Source of the DNA: Diphasiastrum complanatum
Taxonomy: Eukaryota > Streptophyta > Lycopodiopsida > Lycopodiales > Lycopodiaceae
Length of the DNA stretch: 64,000 nt
Assembly: GCA_029204225.1 (NCBI GenBank)
Contig: CM055112.1
Coordinates: 25,036,529 to 25,100,528 of the forward strand
Reading direction: 5' to 3'
The translations under genes and the position numbers were made by a program. Below, piece by piece: positions 20,944 to 38,400 of the stretch (its first letter is position 1; every line of letters starts with the position of its first letter). A model generated the notes under the pieces. That model saw only the letters and a program-made list of their open reading frames with translations. It was not told the origin of the DNA and ran no database searches.

Positions 20944-21813
20944 CTATACATCATGACAAGCCATGGATTCCAAGGCATTTTGTGCACTTGAAGATACATC
21001 AATTAAAATTTTAAGTGCATAAATAATGTTGCCAAAGACAACTTGCCTTGCTTGATCCATATGATTGAGCCTTGATGGCTCCATCTTGATACTCAAGGTT
21101 CTTCTTGGAGTCCTTGGGTCTTGAGCTTGATCCTCCACTTGACTTGACTCCAAACCATCAATGAATTGAATAAGTTGTTGATCCATAGGTGCTTCTTCAA
21201 GTTTACTAATCTTCCACTTTTGAAAGATCACATGTCCACCATTGACAACTTCTTTGATGGAAAACAAGTAGATTCTACAATCTCTACTTGAAGAGCAAAA
21301 CACTACCATTATTCCTATCATTGAAATAGGATAATCTTTGGTTCTTACATTGGAATGATCATGCTCAAAGCATGTGGACCCAAAGATTTCCAATACAAAT
21401 GATGGTTCATCTTTTATGACACTATTCAAACTATTACAAAAATAGTTATCCAATGAAATTGCTTTATCAACAACAAATGGAGATTTGAAAGTATCTAATT
21501 TCATTGTCTTGTCATAGAGAGTACTAAACACCATAGATCTTATAGATAAGCAACAAGTCACTCCATGTCTACTAATACTATCTAACAAGTACTCAAAGAC
21601 ACTAGACTCTCCAATGCTCACCACCCTTGCAAGATGTACACTTGAATGGACAATTTGCATGCAATTTGATGACTGAGCCATTGTCATTGAGGACTCCCTT
21701 GGAACTCTCAAGCTTTGAGGCTGATCCTCAAGATCTTCCTCCTTTTGATGCTCCTCCTCAATGCAAGCAAGATCACACTTTGCCAAGATCTCCTCTTGAG
21801 TGATCTCCTGCAA
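20944..21813 (-). pseudogene. 289-residue ORF of element B downstream of protease
   Basis: The frame begins in an acidic stretch (CDLACIEEEHQKEEDLEDQ), of the sort found in the linker between integrase and reverse transcriptase. It then continues with sequence of no obvious family. Residues about 150-205 (EIFGSTCFEHDH then SMIGIMVVFCSSSRDCRIYLF) look like a diverged copia integrase C-terminus, in which the usual pattern is VFGCTCFVHD followed by GYSSxxKGYR. A second basic linker (RTPRRTLSIKMEPSRLNHMD) follows, and the frame stops at 20944. Integrase catalytic residues and all of reverse transcriptase are absent. It may be a patchwork left by internal deletion that happens to be open, or a retained short protein. 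Confidence 0.5.
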
Positions 21814-22160
21814 ACATCATTCTTCAAGATGAAGCAAATACCATGCTTAAAGTGGACATCCAAACCACTTTCTAAGAGTAGACCAACACTAAGCATATTC
21901 TTGGTGATTGATGGTACATAAAGGACATTTTCTAGATCCATGCATTTTGAGGATTCTAGATACAACGAGATGGTGCCAACACCATCTATCCCACACTCTT
22001 CATCATTTGCAGTAAAGACAAACTGTTTAGCATCATTGAAAGAGTGTAAGGTTGAGAAAAAGTCCTCTTCACAAGACATGTGGGAGCTAGCCCCACTGTC
22101 GATCCACCAATTGTCTCTTGAATTGCTATTGCTTGTTGGTGAGGATGTAGATGCCATCAA
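21800..22160 (-). pseudogene. element B aspartic protease
   Basis: The protease domain has an intact active site (NWWIDSGASSHMS) and continues through GIDGVGTISL, VLYVPSITKNMLSVG and LDVHFKHGICFILKND. At that point copia relatives go on to a pre-integrase segment. Here the copia-like reading stops and the frame runs on as unrelated sequence to 21708, overlapping the 289-residue ORF. The junction near 21815 therefore marks an internal deletion or frameshift. Confidence 0.8.
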
Positions 22161-22173
22161 GAATATATCTACT

Positions 22174-23006
22174 TCATCTTCCTCCTCCTCCTTTGCAAGG
22201 TTTCCTTTTTTGTGCTCTTAGCCTCTTGTAGTATTCAGATGCATAATGCCCCTTCTTTCCACAAAAGAGGCATTTTTGCTTTGACTTGTCCTTTGAGCTT
22301 GATGCATCATCCTCTTCTTTGGCCTCCTTTGGATGCTTCTTCTTTCCATTGGTCTTCTTTTTGCCCTTGAATGAGAAATTGGCTTTCTCATCACCATCCT
22401 GCAAAGACAAGGAACTCATCCTAGATTTTGCATGGAGCATCCTACACTCTTCAGCCACTAATACACTGTGAAGTTTTTCTATAGTTGGCAAAGTGTCTTG
22501 GATGGCAAAACTTTGGACCAAATTTGCAAAGTCATCTCCTAGACCATTAAGAACAATTTGTACAAGCTCTCCATCATGAATCTTCTCTCCAATGGAAGCC
22601 AACTCCCTATTTAGAGACTTGATTCTGAGTACATAATCATGTGCACTCTCCTCACTTCTCTTCATGCTTTGCAAAATCTGATTTCTGAGCATGAGTACTA
22701 TTGAAGTGTTACTAGATTCATATATTGATTTTAAAGACTCCCAAGCCTCTTTAGCACCAGTACATGCTGATACTTCTCTCAACAAATCATTGCTCACATT
22801 CATCTTCACACAATGAAGTGCAAGCCTAGATCTCTTCTTGTATCTAGCTAACTCCTGTGCACCTAGAGGTTCATCTTCATCTTCAATAAAGAATTCATGA
22901 AGGTCTTGGAGCACCAAGAGTGACCCATCCTAACCTTTCAAATAGCATAATTTGTAGAATTCAATCTCTCACTAGCTTTTGGAAGGTATGCTCCAGCAGA
23001 TCCCAT
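22174..23006 (-). pseudogene. element B gag
   Basis: Starting at an ATG at 23006 (MGSAGAYLPKASERL), the frame meets a TGA where the conserved tryptophan of the SIWKVRMES motif should be. A base is lost just after it. From about 22917 the capsid region is open: KKRSRLALHCVKMNVSNDLL, VLMLRNQILQSMK, LNGLGDDFANLVQSFAIQ. The zinc knuckle reads CLFCGKKGHYASEYY, so the last zinc-binding cysteine is a tyrosine. Residues match the gag of the intact element C closely, so B belongs near the C family. Confidence 0.85.
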
Positions 23007-23039
23007 CTTACTAGTGACTTCTACAAACAAGAAATAGAT

Positions 23040-23390
23040 TTGATTGACTTGAAACTCACAAAGGTCTCACACTTGCAGTGTTTCACTCAAATTTGATTTC
23101 TAATCCAACAAATGGACTTATAATCACAGTTCTATCACTCCCTCACAAAGCTGGAATGACGATAAGATGAAATAAAAACTACTTTCAAACAAATCTTGCC
23201 AAAAAATGGATTTGATTGTCTCTAGAAACTCACTAAGGTCTCTCTCTCTTGTAGTTTTTCACTCAAATTAGATTTCTAATCCAACAAATGGACTTATAAT
23301 CTCAGTTCTAGCACTCCCTCACAAAGTTGGAATGAAGATAAGATGATGTGAAATCTACTTACAATCAAATCTTGCCAATTTTGGCTATTT
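23040..23390 (-). repeat. 174-bp tandem duplication in the element B leader
   Basis: GAAACTCACAAAGG at 23051 and GAAACTCACTAAGG at 23225 begin two copies that run in parallel through CAACAAATGGACTTATAATC and ACTCCCTCACAAAG to AAATCTTGCCAA. The duplication lies between the primer site and gag. Confidence 0.8.
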
Positions 23391-23800
23391 TTGGGCAAAA
23401 AAATGACTTAATCTCTTTCTTCCTTCTTGGTGTACTTTCAAGACCTGTTTTTAACCATAATAGGACTTGAACTCAGCCTAGATTAATTAGATTCCATGAA
23501 ACAAATTCAAATCTAATCAATGGCAAATGATCTTGGTAGATTATCCTAGGATCTCCACCAAAAATTACACCAACAGCTCACAAATTGAATATTTTTGGAT
23601 CAAATGAATACCATGCATTAAATTCAGGTTCAGAGGTGACCACACATGTGGACAGTACGGATTTGGACCCCTACCAAGTTTGGGATCAAATCTCCTCACC
23701 AAAATCAAGATTCTAGCTTGCCCTCTCAATACTAGTTTTTAGCACCGAAACTTGCTAAAAATGGATCTGCATTAAATCAATCGCTTATGCTCTTGTACTT

Positions 23801-23813
23801 GGCTCTGATACCA
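23801..23813 (-). other. element B primer-binding site, tRNA-Met type
   Basis: The minus strand reads TGGTATCAGAGCC, two bases inside the LTR end, the usual plant copia primer site. Confidence 0.9.
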
Positions 23814-23815
23814 TG

Positions 23816-30459
<6,644 letters not shown>

Positions 30460-30547
30460 AATCGGCCTAACTTTCCAGTATCCAAACTGAAATCTGGAAA
30501 TAAACTCATTAGCAGCCTGTTTCTAGGACATGATGAGTAACTGAAAT
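30460..30547 (-). other. possible disrupted third exon of the CASP-like gene
   Basis: On the minus strand a pyrimidine-rich tract ending TGTAG is followed by sequence that in one frame reads QLLIMS-stop-KQAANEF and then FQFGYWK. The fourth membrane segment of a CASP-like protein is expected about here. The continuation from exon 2 in phase gives ISVTHHVLETGC and a stop, so if this is the exon it is broken. The real exon may lie elsewhere. Confidence 0.2.
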
Positions 30548-31140
30548 CTACAATGTAAAAGAAAAAAATCTTGGTAAAGCCCTAAATGAGGAATTTGACC
30601 CCGTCACAATATTTGATTTTAAGGGTTTGGGGTTTCTCAGCTTCTTAATCTTGTTAACAAAATCGGTCCAAATCCTCCATAATCTGTAATATGCGTTGAT
30701 TATGTACATATTTTCTTTGTAAAGCTATAAGATGAATCAATTTGATGAAAGTTTGCTTCTTATGATTGGAACACTAGAGCTCAAACTAAATATAATATAA
30801 GGTGGCGAAGTATATGACATTTGGGTTAAGAGGCTGTTTTATACATATGAACATTATACTTTGTGTACAGACTGAAGTTCAATGCAAGCTCCGAATTCAA
30901 GGTAATTAAACTTTCCATCATATTAACTTCATTGAAAGTTGAAACTGGACATCTTCCATGATTACCCTAAACAAACTCAATATGACATGCAGCTTGAAAT
31001 GATGTCAGTCTGATACATAGCAACGAAATTTCCCTTGCCACACTATCTAAACTTAGCGAAAATGACTTTTGCAAAATTCATCAACATGAAGAATATATTA
31101 CCATGAAAGGTCATATGAAAACATGGGGCAAGAGCTTCAC

Positions 31141-31321
31141 CTGATCGCAAGCAAAAGTGATGAAAACTTCGACCAGTTTAGGAAGAACAGTCTCATCGTA
31201 TTTGAACTTGTATGCCCAATGGGCAACTTGTAAAATGGAATACACAAATGTTATGATGTTCATAGCCAATACATAGCTGCAGTACAAGTGACGATGTAGA
31301 ACGCTTTCAGCCGGAGCGTTA
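31141..31321 (-). CDS. CASPL: CASP-like membrane protein, exon 2
   Basis: This minus-strand exon is bounded by a pyrimidine-rich acceptor (TTTCTTTCCTGGAAG) and a GTGAAG donor. It adds 181 bases, so exons 1 and 2 together give exactly 158 codons in phase 0. It encodes an extracellular loop (NNAPAESVLHRH), a second membrane segment (YVLAMNIITFVYSILQVAH), a short cytosolic loop, and the start of a third segment ending FACDQ. In the CASP/UPF0497 family an aspartate in the third membrane helix is conserved, and D157 fits. The remaining exon with the fourth helix is not clearly found. Confidence 0.6.
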
Positions 31322-31945
31322 CTTCCAGGAAAGAAAAAAGAAAAAATAACATTTCGAATGAGCTTAAAAGCAGAGGCTAGTCAAATATAATATAAACTTT
31401 TGTCTCTTTCATATTTAAAGTTGATCACACGAAAAGTAAAGAGGTGGAATTCCTAGATGTATGGCAATAACTTGCTCACTGCAAAAACAGAAGAATACAG
31501 TACTTCATGATACTACGGTTTCCCATTTGCTACATACACATTTAGAAAAGCCTCTGATACTAAATTAAATGACAGAAAATTCTTACAGGTAAGCATAGGA
31601 CATCCTGATTAGCTAGCAAGGGGATGCTTGGATATGGTGTTCGAAACTCAATTAAGGTTTATTTCAACAGCAGTGTTATTCGTAGATGGATTTGCCATTC
31701 ACTCGTTTTGTACACTAACTGGTAAAAATTTATGTGCAATTTGGTTCATTAATATAGATTCTGCACTCGGCCTTTTATAAGTAGCAAGAAATAGAGCAAA
31801 ACAAAAAAGAAAATACATCGTACTCCTTATATAAGGTGCTTCATCGGCCTGCACAGGATGCATACGAATTCTTAACTCCTTTGCATACGGACTAAGTGGG
31901 AGTAAAAGAAAAGAGATTAAACCATTTATGCACACATTTTCTCAC

Positions 31946-32238
31946 TTGAAAGCCTCATAATTGGAAGACTTAAGATCGATCTGAGGAGCTGCTGCCATCA
32001 CTACAAAAGCGATAAATGAGTACAAGATAGCAGCAACGCGCGGAGCTAATTCGGTAAGTGGAGTTGTAGCGAAACTCGGTTGCCCGTACATAGCTGGTAC
32101 ATCAAATCTAGTGTGATCCTTGGTTGGATGAACGATGGCCACACTTAATTGATAGCTATTGTTCCCAGTTTGCTGATCAGACGAACCAGATTGGACAGCT
32201 CCCTCTTGAGAATTTTCTGCAATCACATCCGAACCCAT
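31946..32238 (-). CDS. CASPL: CASP-like membrane protein, exon 1
   Basis: The exon starts at an ATG with MGSDVIAENSQEG and ends at a GTGAGA donor after the codon pair for A-F. The hydrophilic N-terminus contains SYQLSVAIVHPTKDHTRFD. The first membrane segment, about residues 67-84 (RVAAILYSFIAFVVMAA), carries the arginine conserved in helix 1 of the CASP/UPF0497 family. Such proteins are four-helix plasma-membrane scaffolds; the founding CASPs organise the Casparian strip, and others have less defined roles. The N-terminal length and the NYEAF loop suggest subgroup 4, which is an inference. A (CT)8 tract lies at about 32435-32452 in the probable 5' leader. Confidence 0.65.
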
Positions 32239-33302
32239 GTTCTTTCTTCAGCACTTGACCACCAATCAATAATTGCTCTCGACAACAATTGAGGAATTCA
32301 GAAACGGAAGTGAATTCTCCTCTCCTTCTCCCTTTCCCAAGTCGTAAGTGTGATTCTTCATATGGAAACACTATAATGAGTTAAAGGTTGGCTGAATCCA
32401 GACGCAAAGATACATCAATTGCCCATTTCGCAAGTATCTCTCTCTCTCTCTCTCAATATTCATAACAAACTGAAGGTGGCTTTAGATAACTTTGTGTGTG
32501 GGTCTTGTCTTTCCTACACTGCAACGTAAGAATCTACGACGGTGAGTGAGCGGGACGTTCTGGATTCTGGGACTCGAACCATGATATGTACAAGTTGAGG
32601 GTAAACTTTTTATTAGTGATTTTTTAGACCTTTATGCTTGATAACAAGTATTAATTTATTGAAAGAAATATGGGAAAATCCGATCAAGAAGTACATGATT
32701 AAATATAAAAAAATTGAACGCCCAAAGGCAAACTTAAATATGTAAGGAGATCTAGATCTCCTTGAAAACTTAGGAAATATGTTTAAAGGACACTAACATC
32801 ATGGAAAACATCACTTTGTAGCATTGAATACACATGAAGTTTAAGCCTAGGCCTTAGTTATAAAAAGTAGATCAAGCCGTTCAATGCTCGGAAACCTCTT
32901 TGGAGGTATTCTAAAAAAACGTGCATTTTAAAAAACTTCTCTGTCTTTTGAAGACTTTTACTCATAATAAAAATGTTATGCTTGTATTAAAAACCGTCAA
33001 ATATTTTATGATATCGATTTTTCAAAAAACTTTCCGGTTTCAAGTCTTTTACTTTGCCGATTTTCTCGAGCACTGAGGCCGTTTTACCAAGAGTAATCTC
33101 AATTTTAGCTTTTTAATGAACTACCTCCCAGAGTGAAATCTGTGGGAGCAACAAATTTATGGTAAAAACTATATGCACTTTCCAATTGCCGGAATGTAAT
33201 CTATGGGAGCACACAATTTATGGCGAAAAAAATTTACGTGCAATTTTCGGTTGCCGGAAAGTGCACGTAAATTTTTTTACCTTTTTTGACACACACCTTA
33301 TG
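32239..33302. other. upstream region of the CASP-like gene, with a hairpin repeat
   Basis: The first part should hold the promoter and 5' leader of the CASP-like gene; no clear TATA box is claimed. At 33130-33280 a unit of about 60 bases is duplicated (ATCTGTGGGAGCA and ATCTATGGGAGCA). The second copy forms a hairpin with AAATTTACGTGCA against TGCACGTAAATTT. Confidence 0.4.
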
Positions 33303-33951
33303 TGTGAAAGATTTTAGATCCTTAAGATCCAATCTACTTGAATGATCTTTGGTTAGAAAGAGAAATACACTACCAATTTCACCAATGTAGAAAAATCAGC
33401 ATCTACACACAATTTGAGATGCAAACACTAATAGAACTTGATCAAACTTGAATGAAATGATTATGTACTGTTGTTGTCCGTACAAAACTAGCAAGCTACT
33501 GTATTTCACACGTGTGGATCCAAAAATAGCAAATATAGATCATTCTACACATAGAATTGCAAGCATCACCAAGATAGTGCACCAATGGATAGTAGAACCC
33601 AAGAGAACCATGTATAAGCATGAAATGAGATAGAGAAGAGAGAAGATGACTCTCTCCATGAGTTACATCCTTTTATAGCAGGTCCAAACCCTATTTGGCC
33701 ACTTGGCTTTCCCACCAAAATGCTAACCCTACCAATTTTGGGTCTAGATTCAATGTACCCAACTTATTCAAATTGAATCTACTCAAACTTGCAATCTATC
33801 TTTCCCACACTTTCAAAAAGTGTTTATTCAAATGAATTTTAGACTAATGAACTTTGAAAAGTCAACCTCTAAGTCTAAAACAAGTTTTGGCCTCAATATG
33901 CCAAATATGAAAATATTGCAAAATGTGATGAAACTAGTTGAATCTTTCACA
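33303..33951 (-). repeat. 3' LTR of element E
   Basis: On the minus strand this 649-base LTR starts TGTGAAAGATTCAAC after the purine tract GAAGAGGGAG and ends AAAATCTTTCACA. It aligns along its length with the LTR of element D (45238-45891), sharing CCCAAAAxT, GTGGCCAAATAGGG, the TATAAAAGGATGTAACTC promoter block and a GTACGGACAAC block, but with many substitutions. Confidence 0.85.
33669..33678 (-). promoter_or_regulatory. LTR TATA box, element E
   Basis: The minus strand reads CTATAAAAGG followed by ATGTAACTCATGGAGAG. The same block occurs in both LTRs of element D, which supports a conserved RNA polymerase II promoter core. Confidence 0.65.
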
Positions 33952-34513
33952 CTCCCTCTTCAACTAGTTTTAGCATAGACTTTGATAATACTCCAAGTGC
34001 AGTCCTATGCTTCATGAACAAGTCTTTTCCCAATGCTTTGGTGAAGATATCAGCTACACATTCCCTTGAAGACACATGTTGAAGCTCCACCTCCTTTGCA
34101 ATGACTCGCTCCCTCACAAAATGATATTGTATCTCAACATGCTTGCTCCTAACATGAAATATAGGATTGGATGCCATTCTTTGGGCTGATTGATTGTCAC
34201 AAAAGATGATTGGGCTCTCTGAAAAATCCAGCAAGTGAAGATCCTTGATCATCCTCTTGATCCATACCATCTCCTTTGTGCAATGTGTAAGAGCTTTGTA
34301 CTCGGCCTCACTAGATGACAATGAGATAGTGGCTTGTTTCTTTGACATCCATGATATAGCTCCATCACCTATGAAAATACAATAAGAACTAATGGATTTC
34401 CTATCCATTACATCTCCAGCATAGTCCGAATCTAAAAATCCAAAAAGATTAGGTGATGATCCCTCATACAATATGCCAAAATCTCGAGTTCCAATGATGT
34501 ACCTCAAAACTCT
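33952..34513 (-). pseudogene. element E copia RNase H, 5'-truncated
   Basis: The minus frame encodes an uninterrupted copia RNase H domain from RVLRYIIGTRDFG to the end of the polyprotein. It has LDSDYAGD, the SSSEAEYKAL box, FCDNQSAQRMASNP, RSKHVEIQYHF and ADIFTKALGKDLF, and ends KLVEEGV next to the polypurine tract. All four acidic positions seem present. Everything upstream (gag to reverse transcriptase) is missing because the sequence changes abruptly at 34513/34514 into the LTR of element D in the other orientation. The ending KLVEEGV and the LTR link E to D. Confidence 0.85.
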
Positions 34514-34578
34514 TTGGTAGTCGAGTTTGAGAGAGATTCAAATTTGAACTTTGGGTACATTGAATCTAGACCCAAAAA
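34514..34578 (+). repeat. 5' LTR of element D, left part
   Basis: TTGGTAGTCGAGTTTGAG to GACCCAAAAA matches 45391-45457 in the 3' LTR. The first 154 bases of the LTR are missing at the junction with element E. The last five bases, AAAAA, are the target-site duplication of element C. Confidence 0.9.
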
Positions 34579-35440
34579 TGATAAATTTTACAGTTTTTAG
34601 GACAATAATGATTGTACTTTACAATCATAGAGAGTTATTGGTTGCTTAATCAATGAATCTATCAATTTCTACACATTAGATCTTGATCTAGATTCACTAC
34701 ACTTGGATTTAAGCAAGAGCAATGGATCAACACATCATTTTTTAGTGAGAGCGGCTTCACACGTGTGGAGTACTGTCCACTGTACGGCCTGCACCTGAAA
34801 CAACAAGTACAATGATACTAGATAGCAATCATGCATAAAAATCACAAGACAAATGACTAGAAATCTCACAAAAGTGTAGAGTGCAAAAGTCTCATCAATT
34901 TTCTTAGCAAAATGATGATCCTTTTATGGATCAAGTACATCCATGAGTCTGGTACAGTCCAGCAGGCCTTCACACGTGTGAAGAGTGCCACATCACTCAT
35001 ATCTATCCATTTGATCCATCCTTGATCCTTATCCAATAGTTGACCTTCTAGAATATGACTAAAATCCAAAAAGCTAGTCTCCTAGAATATAGGAATATTC
35101 CCTACAAAATAGGATCTAAGGAAAATGGTCAACTCTTATCTTCTAGTACTCTATACACACATGTGAACATCCACTTGCCATGTGGGAGCATTTACTCATG
35201 CACATGCAAGGAAAAGCTAATTTGTAGGTGACTAGTCAACTTGACTAAAAACTAGTCATTTCATGTTCACACTAACTAGAATGATACAAAATCAATTTGG
35301 ATATATACAAACATGAAAAGTACATCCTTTCACACATGGGAACATGCTCCACACGTGTGAAATCATATCATCAACATATTCTAATGTTTGATCAATATTT
35401 ACATGAACCAATGTCAAGTGAGAAGTGACAATTTTCAACA
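34579..35440 (-). repeat. 3' LTR of element C
   Basis: On the plus strand it runs from TGATAAATTTTACAG to GACAATTTTCAACA, 862 bases. It contains three CACACGTGTG palindromes (about 34759, 34971 and 35351) and a TATA-like CATAAAAGG on the minus strand near 34920-34930. Confidence 0.95.
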
Positions 35441-35453
35441 CTCCTCCTCACTT
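35441..35453 (-). other. element C polypurine tract
   Basis: The minus strand reads AAGTGAGGAGGAG between the stop codon and the LTR start TGTTGAAAATTG. It primes plus-strand DNA synthesis. Confidence 0.85.
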
Positions 35454-38400
35454 CTAACTTGGCAAATCTAGTGTACATCTATCTACAATTCCAAGAGCAT
35501 ATCTTAACTTAAAAAATGGATCTTTGGACAATGGTTTGGTTAAGATATCAGCTATGCATTCGGATGATGGTACATGATGTAGTTGCACTTCCTTGGATTG
35601 TACCTTCTCCCTCACAAAGTGGTGAGCTATCTCAATATGCTTTGTTCTAGCATGGAAGATAGGATTTGAAGCAATTTGTTGAGAAGCTTGATTGTCACAA
35701 AATATGTAAGGGATCTCCTCGGCCTCTAGCACATGTAGTTCCATCAAGAGTCTTCTTAGCCATAAGAGCTCTTTGGTTGTTGAAGTCAATGCCTTGTACT
35801 CGGCTTCACAAGAAGATAGTGAGATTGTATCTTGCTTTTTGGAAAGCCAAGATATCACTCCTCCACAAAGAAATGTTGCAAATGCACTAATGGACTTCCT
35901 ATCCATCTTGTCACCTGCAAAATCTGAATCCGAGTAGGCTCTCAAGTGCAAGTTAGATCCTTCATAAAGTATACCAAAAAATCTAGTACTAGAAACATAT
36001 CTAAGTACTCTCTTGGCACTTTTCCAATGATGAATTAAAGGAGCTTGCATACTTTGACTCAACTTGCTTACACAAAAACTTAAGTCAGGTCTAGTGATGG
36101 TTAAATAGATTAGAGAGCCTATAAGCTTCCTAAAGAGAGTGATGTCCTCAAAGGATGCTTCATCACCTTCATTAGTTGCTTTCACAACATGCTCCATAGG
36201 GGTGTCAATCCCCTTACAATCTTTCATACCAAATCTTTCAAGAATGGAAGTAGCATACTTAGATTGACTTATGAAAGTACAATTGCTACTTCTAGACACT
36301 TCTATCCCAAGTATAAACTTTAGGAAGCCTAGATCTACCATCTTGAACTCACTAGATAAGTCAACTTTTACTTTGCCTATGCCATCATCATCATTTCCTG
36401 TCATAATGATGTCATCAACATAAAGAACCAAAATGATGATCTTTCCTTCATTACATTTGAAATATAAAGAAGGTTCATAAGCACTTAGTACAAAGCCAAG
36501 AGAATAGAGAAAATCATGCAACCTAGAGTACCAAGCTCTAGGTGCTTGCTTCAAGCCATATAGGCTCTTCCTTAAGTAGCACACCTTTTGCTCCTCACCA
36601 ATCTTGATGAAGCCCTCGGGTTGCATCATGTAGATTTCCTCTTCTAAGAAGCCATTCAAGAAGGCATTTGTCACATCCATTTGGTAGAGATCCCATTTGA
36701 ACAAAGTAGCAATGCAAATGATTAATCTAATAGTTACAAGCTTAGCTACAGGTGCAAATGTTTCTTCATAATCCAATCCTTTTATTTGAAGAAATCCCTT
36801 AGCAACAAGCCTAGCTTTGTATTTACTAATAGATCCATCTTGATTGTACTTAATTCTATAAATCCACTTACATGCAAGTGGTTTCTTTCCTCTTGGAAGA
36901 TTTACAAGATTCCAAGTATGATTTTCTTCTAATGCATCATACTCTACTTGCATTGCATCTCTCCAAACTTTAGATTTACATGCTTCTTCAAAAGATGATG
37001 GTTCTTCAATCAATGTAGCTAAAAAAGAGTAAGAGGTAGAAGATGTAGAGCCTTCCTTTTGCTTTCCCTTGTCCACATAGGTAAGCCTTGAGGGCTCGGC
37101 CTTGCTCCTTGATGATCTTCTTGGCCCCTTTTGACTTGGATCCAAATCTCCATCCTCGGGTTTGTCATGATCCTCCTCGGGTTTGTCAAGATCCTCCTCG
37201 GATTTGTCAAGATCTTCAATGCACAATGGGTTAGATCCATTTGACAAGCTCTTAGCAAATTGTGACTCATCAAAAAGTACATCCTTGCTTACCTTTACTT
37301 TCTTGGATGTAGGATCATATATCCTATATCCCTTGCTATTTTCTCCATAGCCAACAAAGATTCCTTTGAAGGAGGTAGCATCTTCTTTCCTTCTAGTCTC
37401 CAAAGGAATGTGTACATAACAAGTACATCCAAAGATCTTAAAATATTTTACATTGGGTTTCTTATCAAACAAGGCTTGATAAGGTGAGATCCCATCTATA
37501 GCACTACTAGGAAGTCTATTACACAAATAATTAGCACATGTTATGGCTTCTCCCCAAAATGAGATGGGAAGTGATGCATCAAGCCTCAAGGACTTTGCAC
37601 ACTCACATAGACTCCTATTTTTCCTCTCGGCCACCCCATTTTGTTGAGGGGTGTAGGAACAAGTGTATTGTAACTTAATACCATTGATCTCACAAAAGTC
37701 TTTCATTTTATTGGAGGTGTACTCTCCTCCATTATCACATCTTAGTGCTTTGATAGAAGTACTAAGTTGTTTCTCTACTAGAGACTTGAACTTAATGAAA
37801 GCTTCATAAACAAGATTTTTCTTTGATAGTAACTCAATCCATGTGAATCTAGTACAATCATCTATAAAAGTTACATACATCAAGGCACCTCCATTACTTG
37901 CATGTGAAAAACTATGTACATCAGAATGTATGAGATCCAAGGGAGAGAGAGATCTTGATGAAGATTTCTTGTAAGAAGATTTGTGTGACTTTGCAAGGCC
38001 ACATGCCTCACACATTTTTCCACACTTCTTGAAAGCTCTTGGTAGGCCGAGAGCTAGTTCCTTGCTTGCCATTGACTCCATAGATTGAAGATTAGGATGG
38101 CCTAATCTCTTATGCCAAAGCTCCACTTGAGTTAGCTCCTCCCTAGCCAAGTTCACACTTTCACTTGCAACATTAGCATCCAACTTGAAAAGTCTACCTT
38201 GCTTAATGCCACTAGCTATGCACTTATCATTTTTCAAGATGGAACAAACTCCATTCTTGAAATGTACATCTAGTCCATTGTCCATTAATTGTCCTACACT
38301 AAGCAAGTTTCTTGAAATGGTAGGAACATACAAAACATTATCTAGATCTATCCTTTTAGATGTGCCTAAACAAAGAGGTATAGATCCTATGCCATCTATC

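Noticed and set aside
30460-30547. Treating this as a firm third exon of the CASP-like gene.
   Set aside because: The in-phase reading hits a stop after 12 residues; kept only as a low-confidence note.
31699-31935. 78-residue minus-strand frame beginning MCINGLISFLLLPL.
   Set aside because: It lies in the intron between the two CASP-like exons and has no family resemblance.
34866-35069. 67-residue minus-strand frame, repeated at 40318-40521.
   Set aside because: It is inside both LTRs of element C; the duplication reflects the LTR pair, not two genes.
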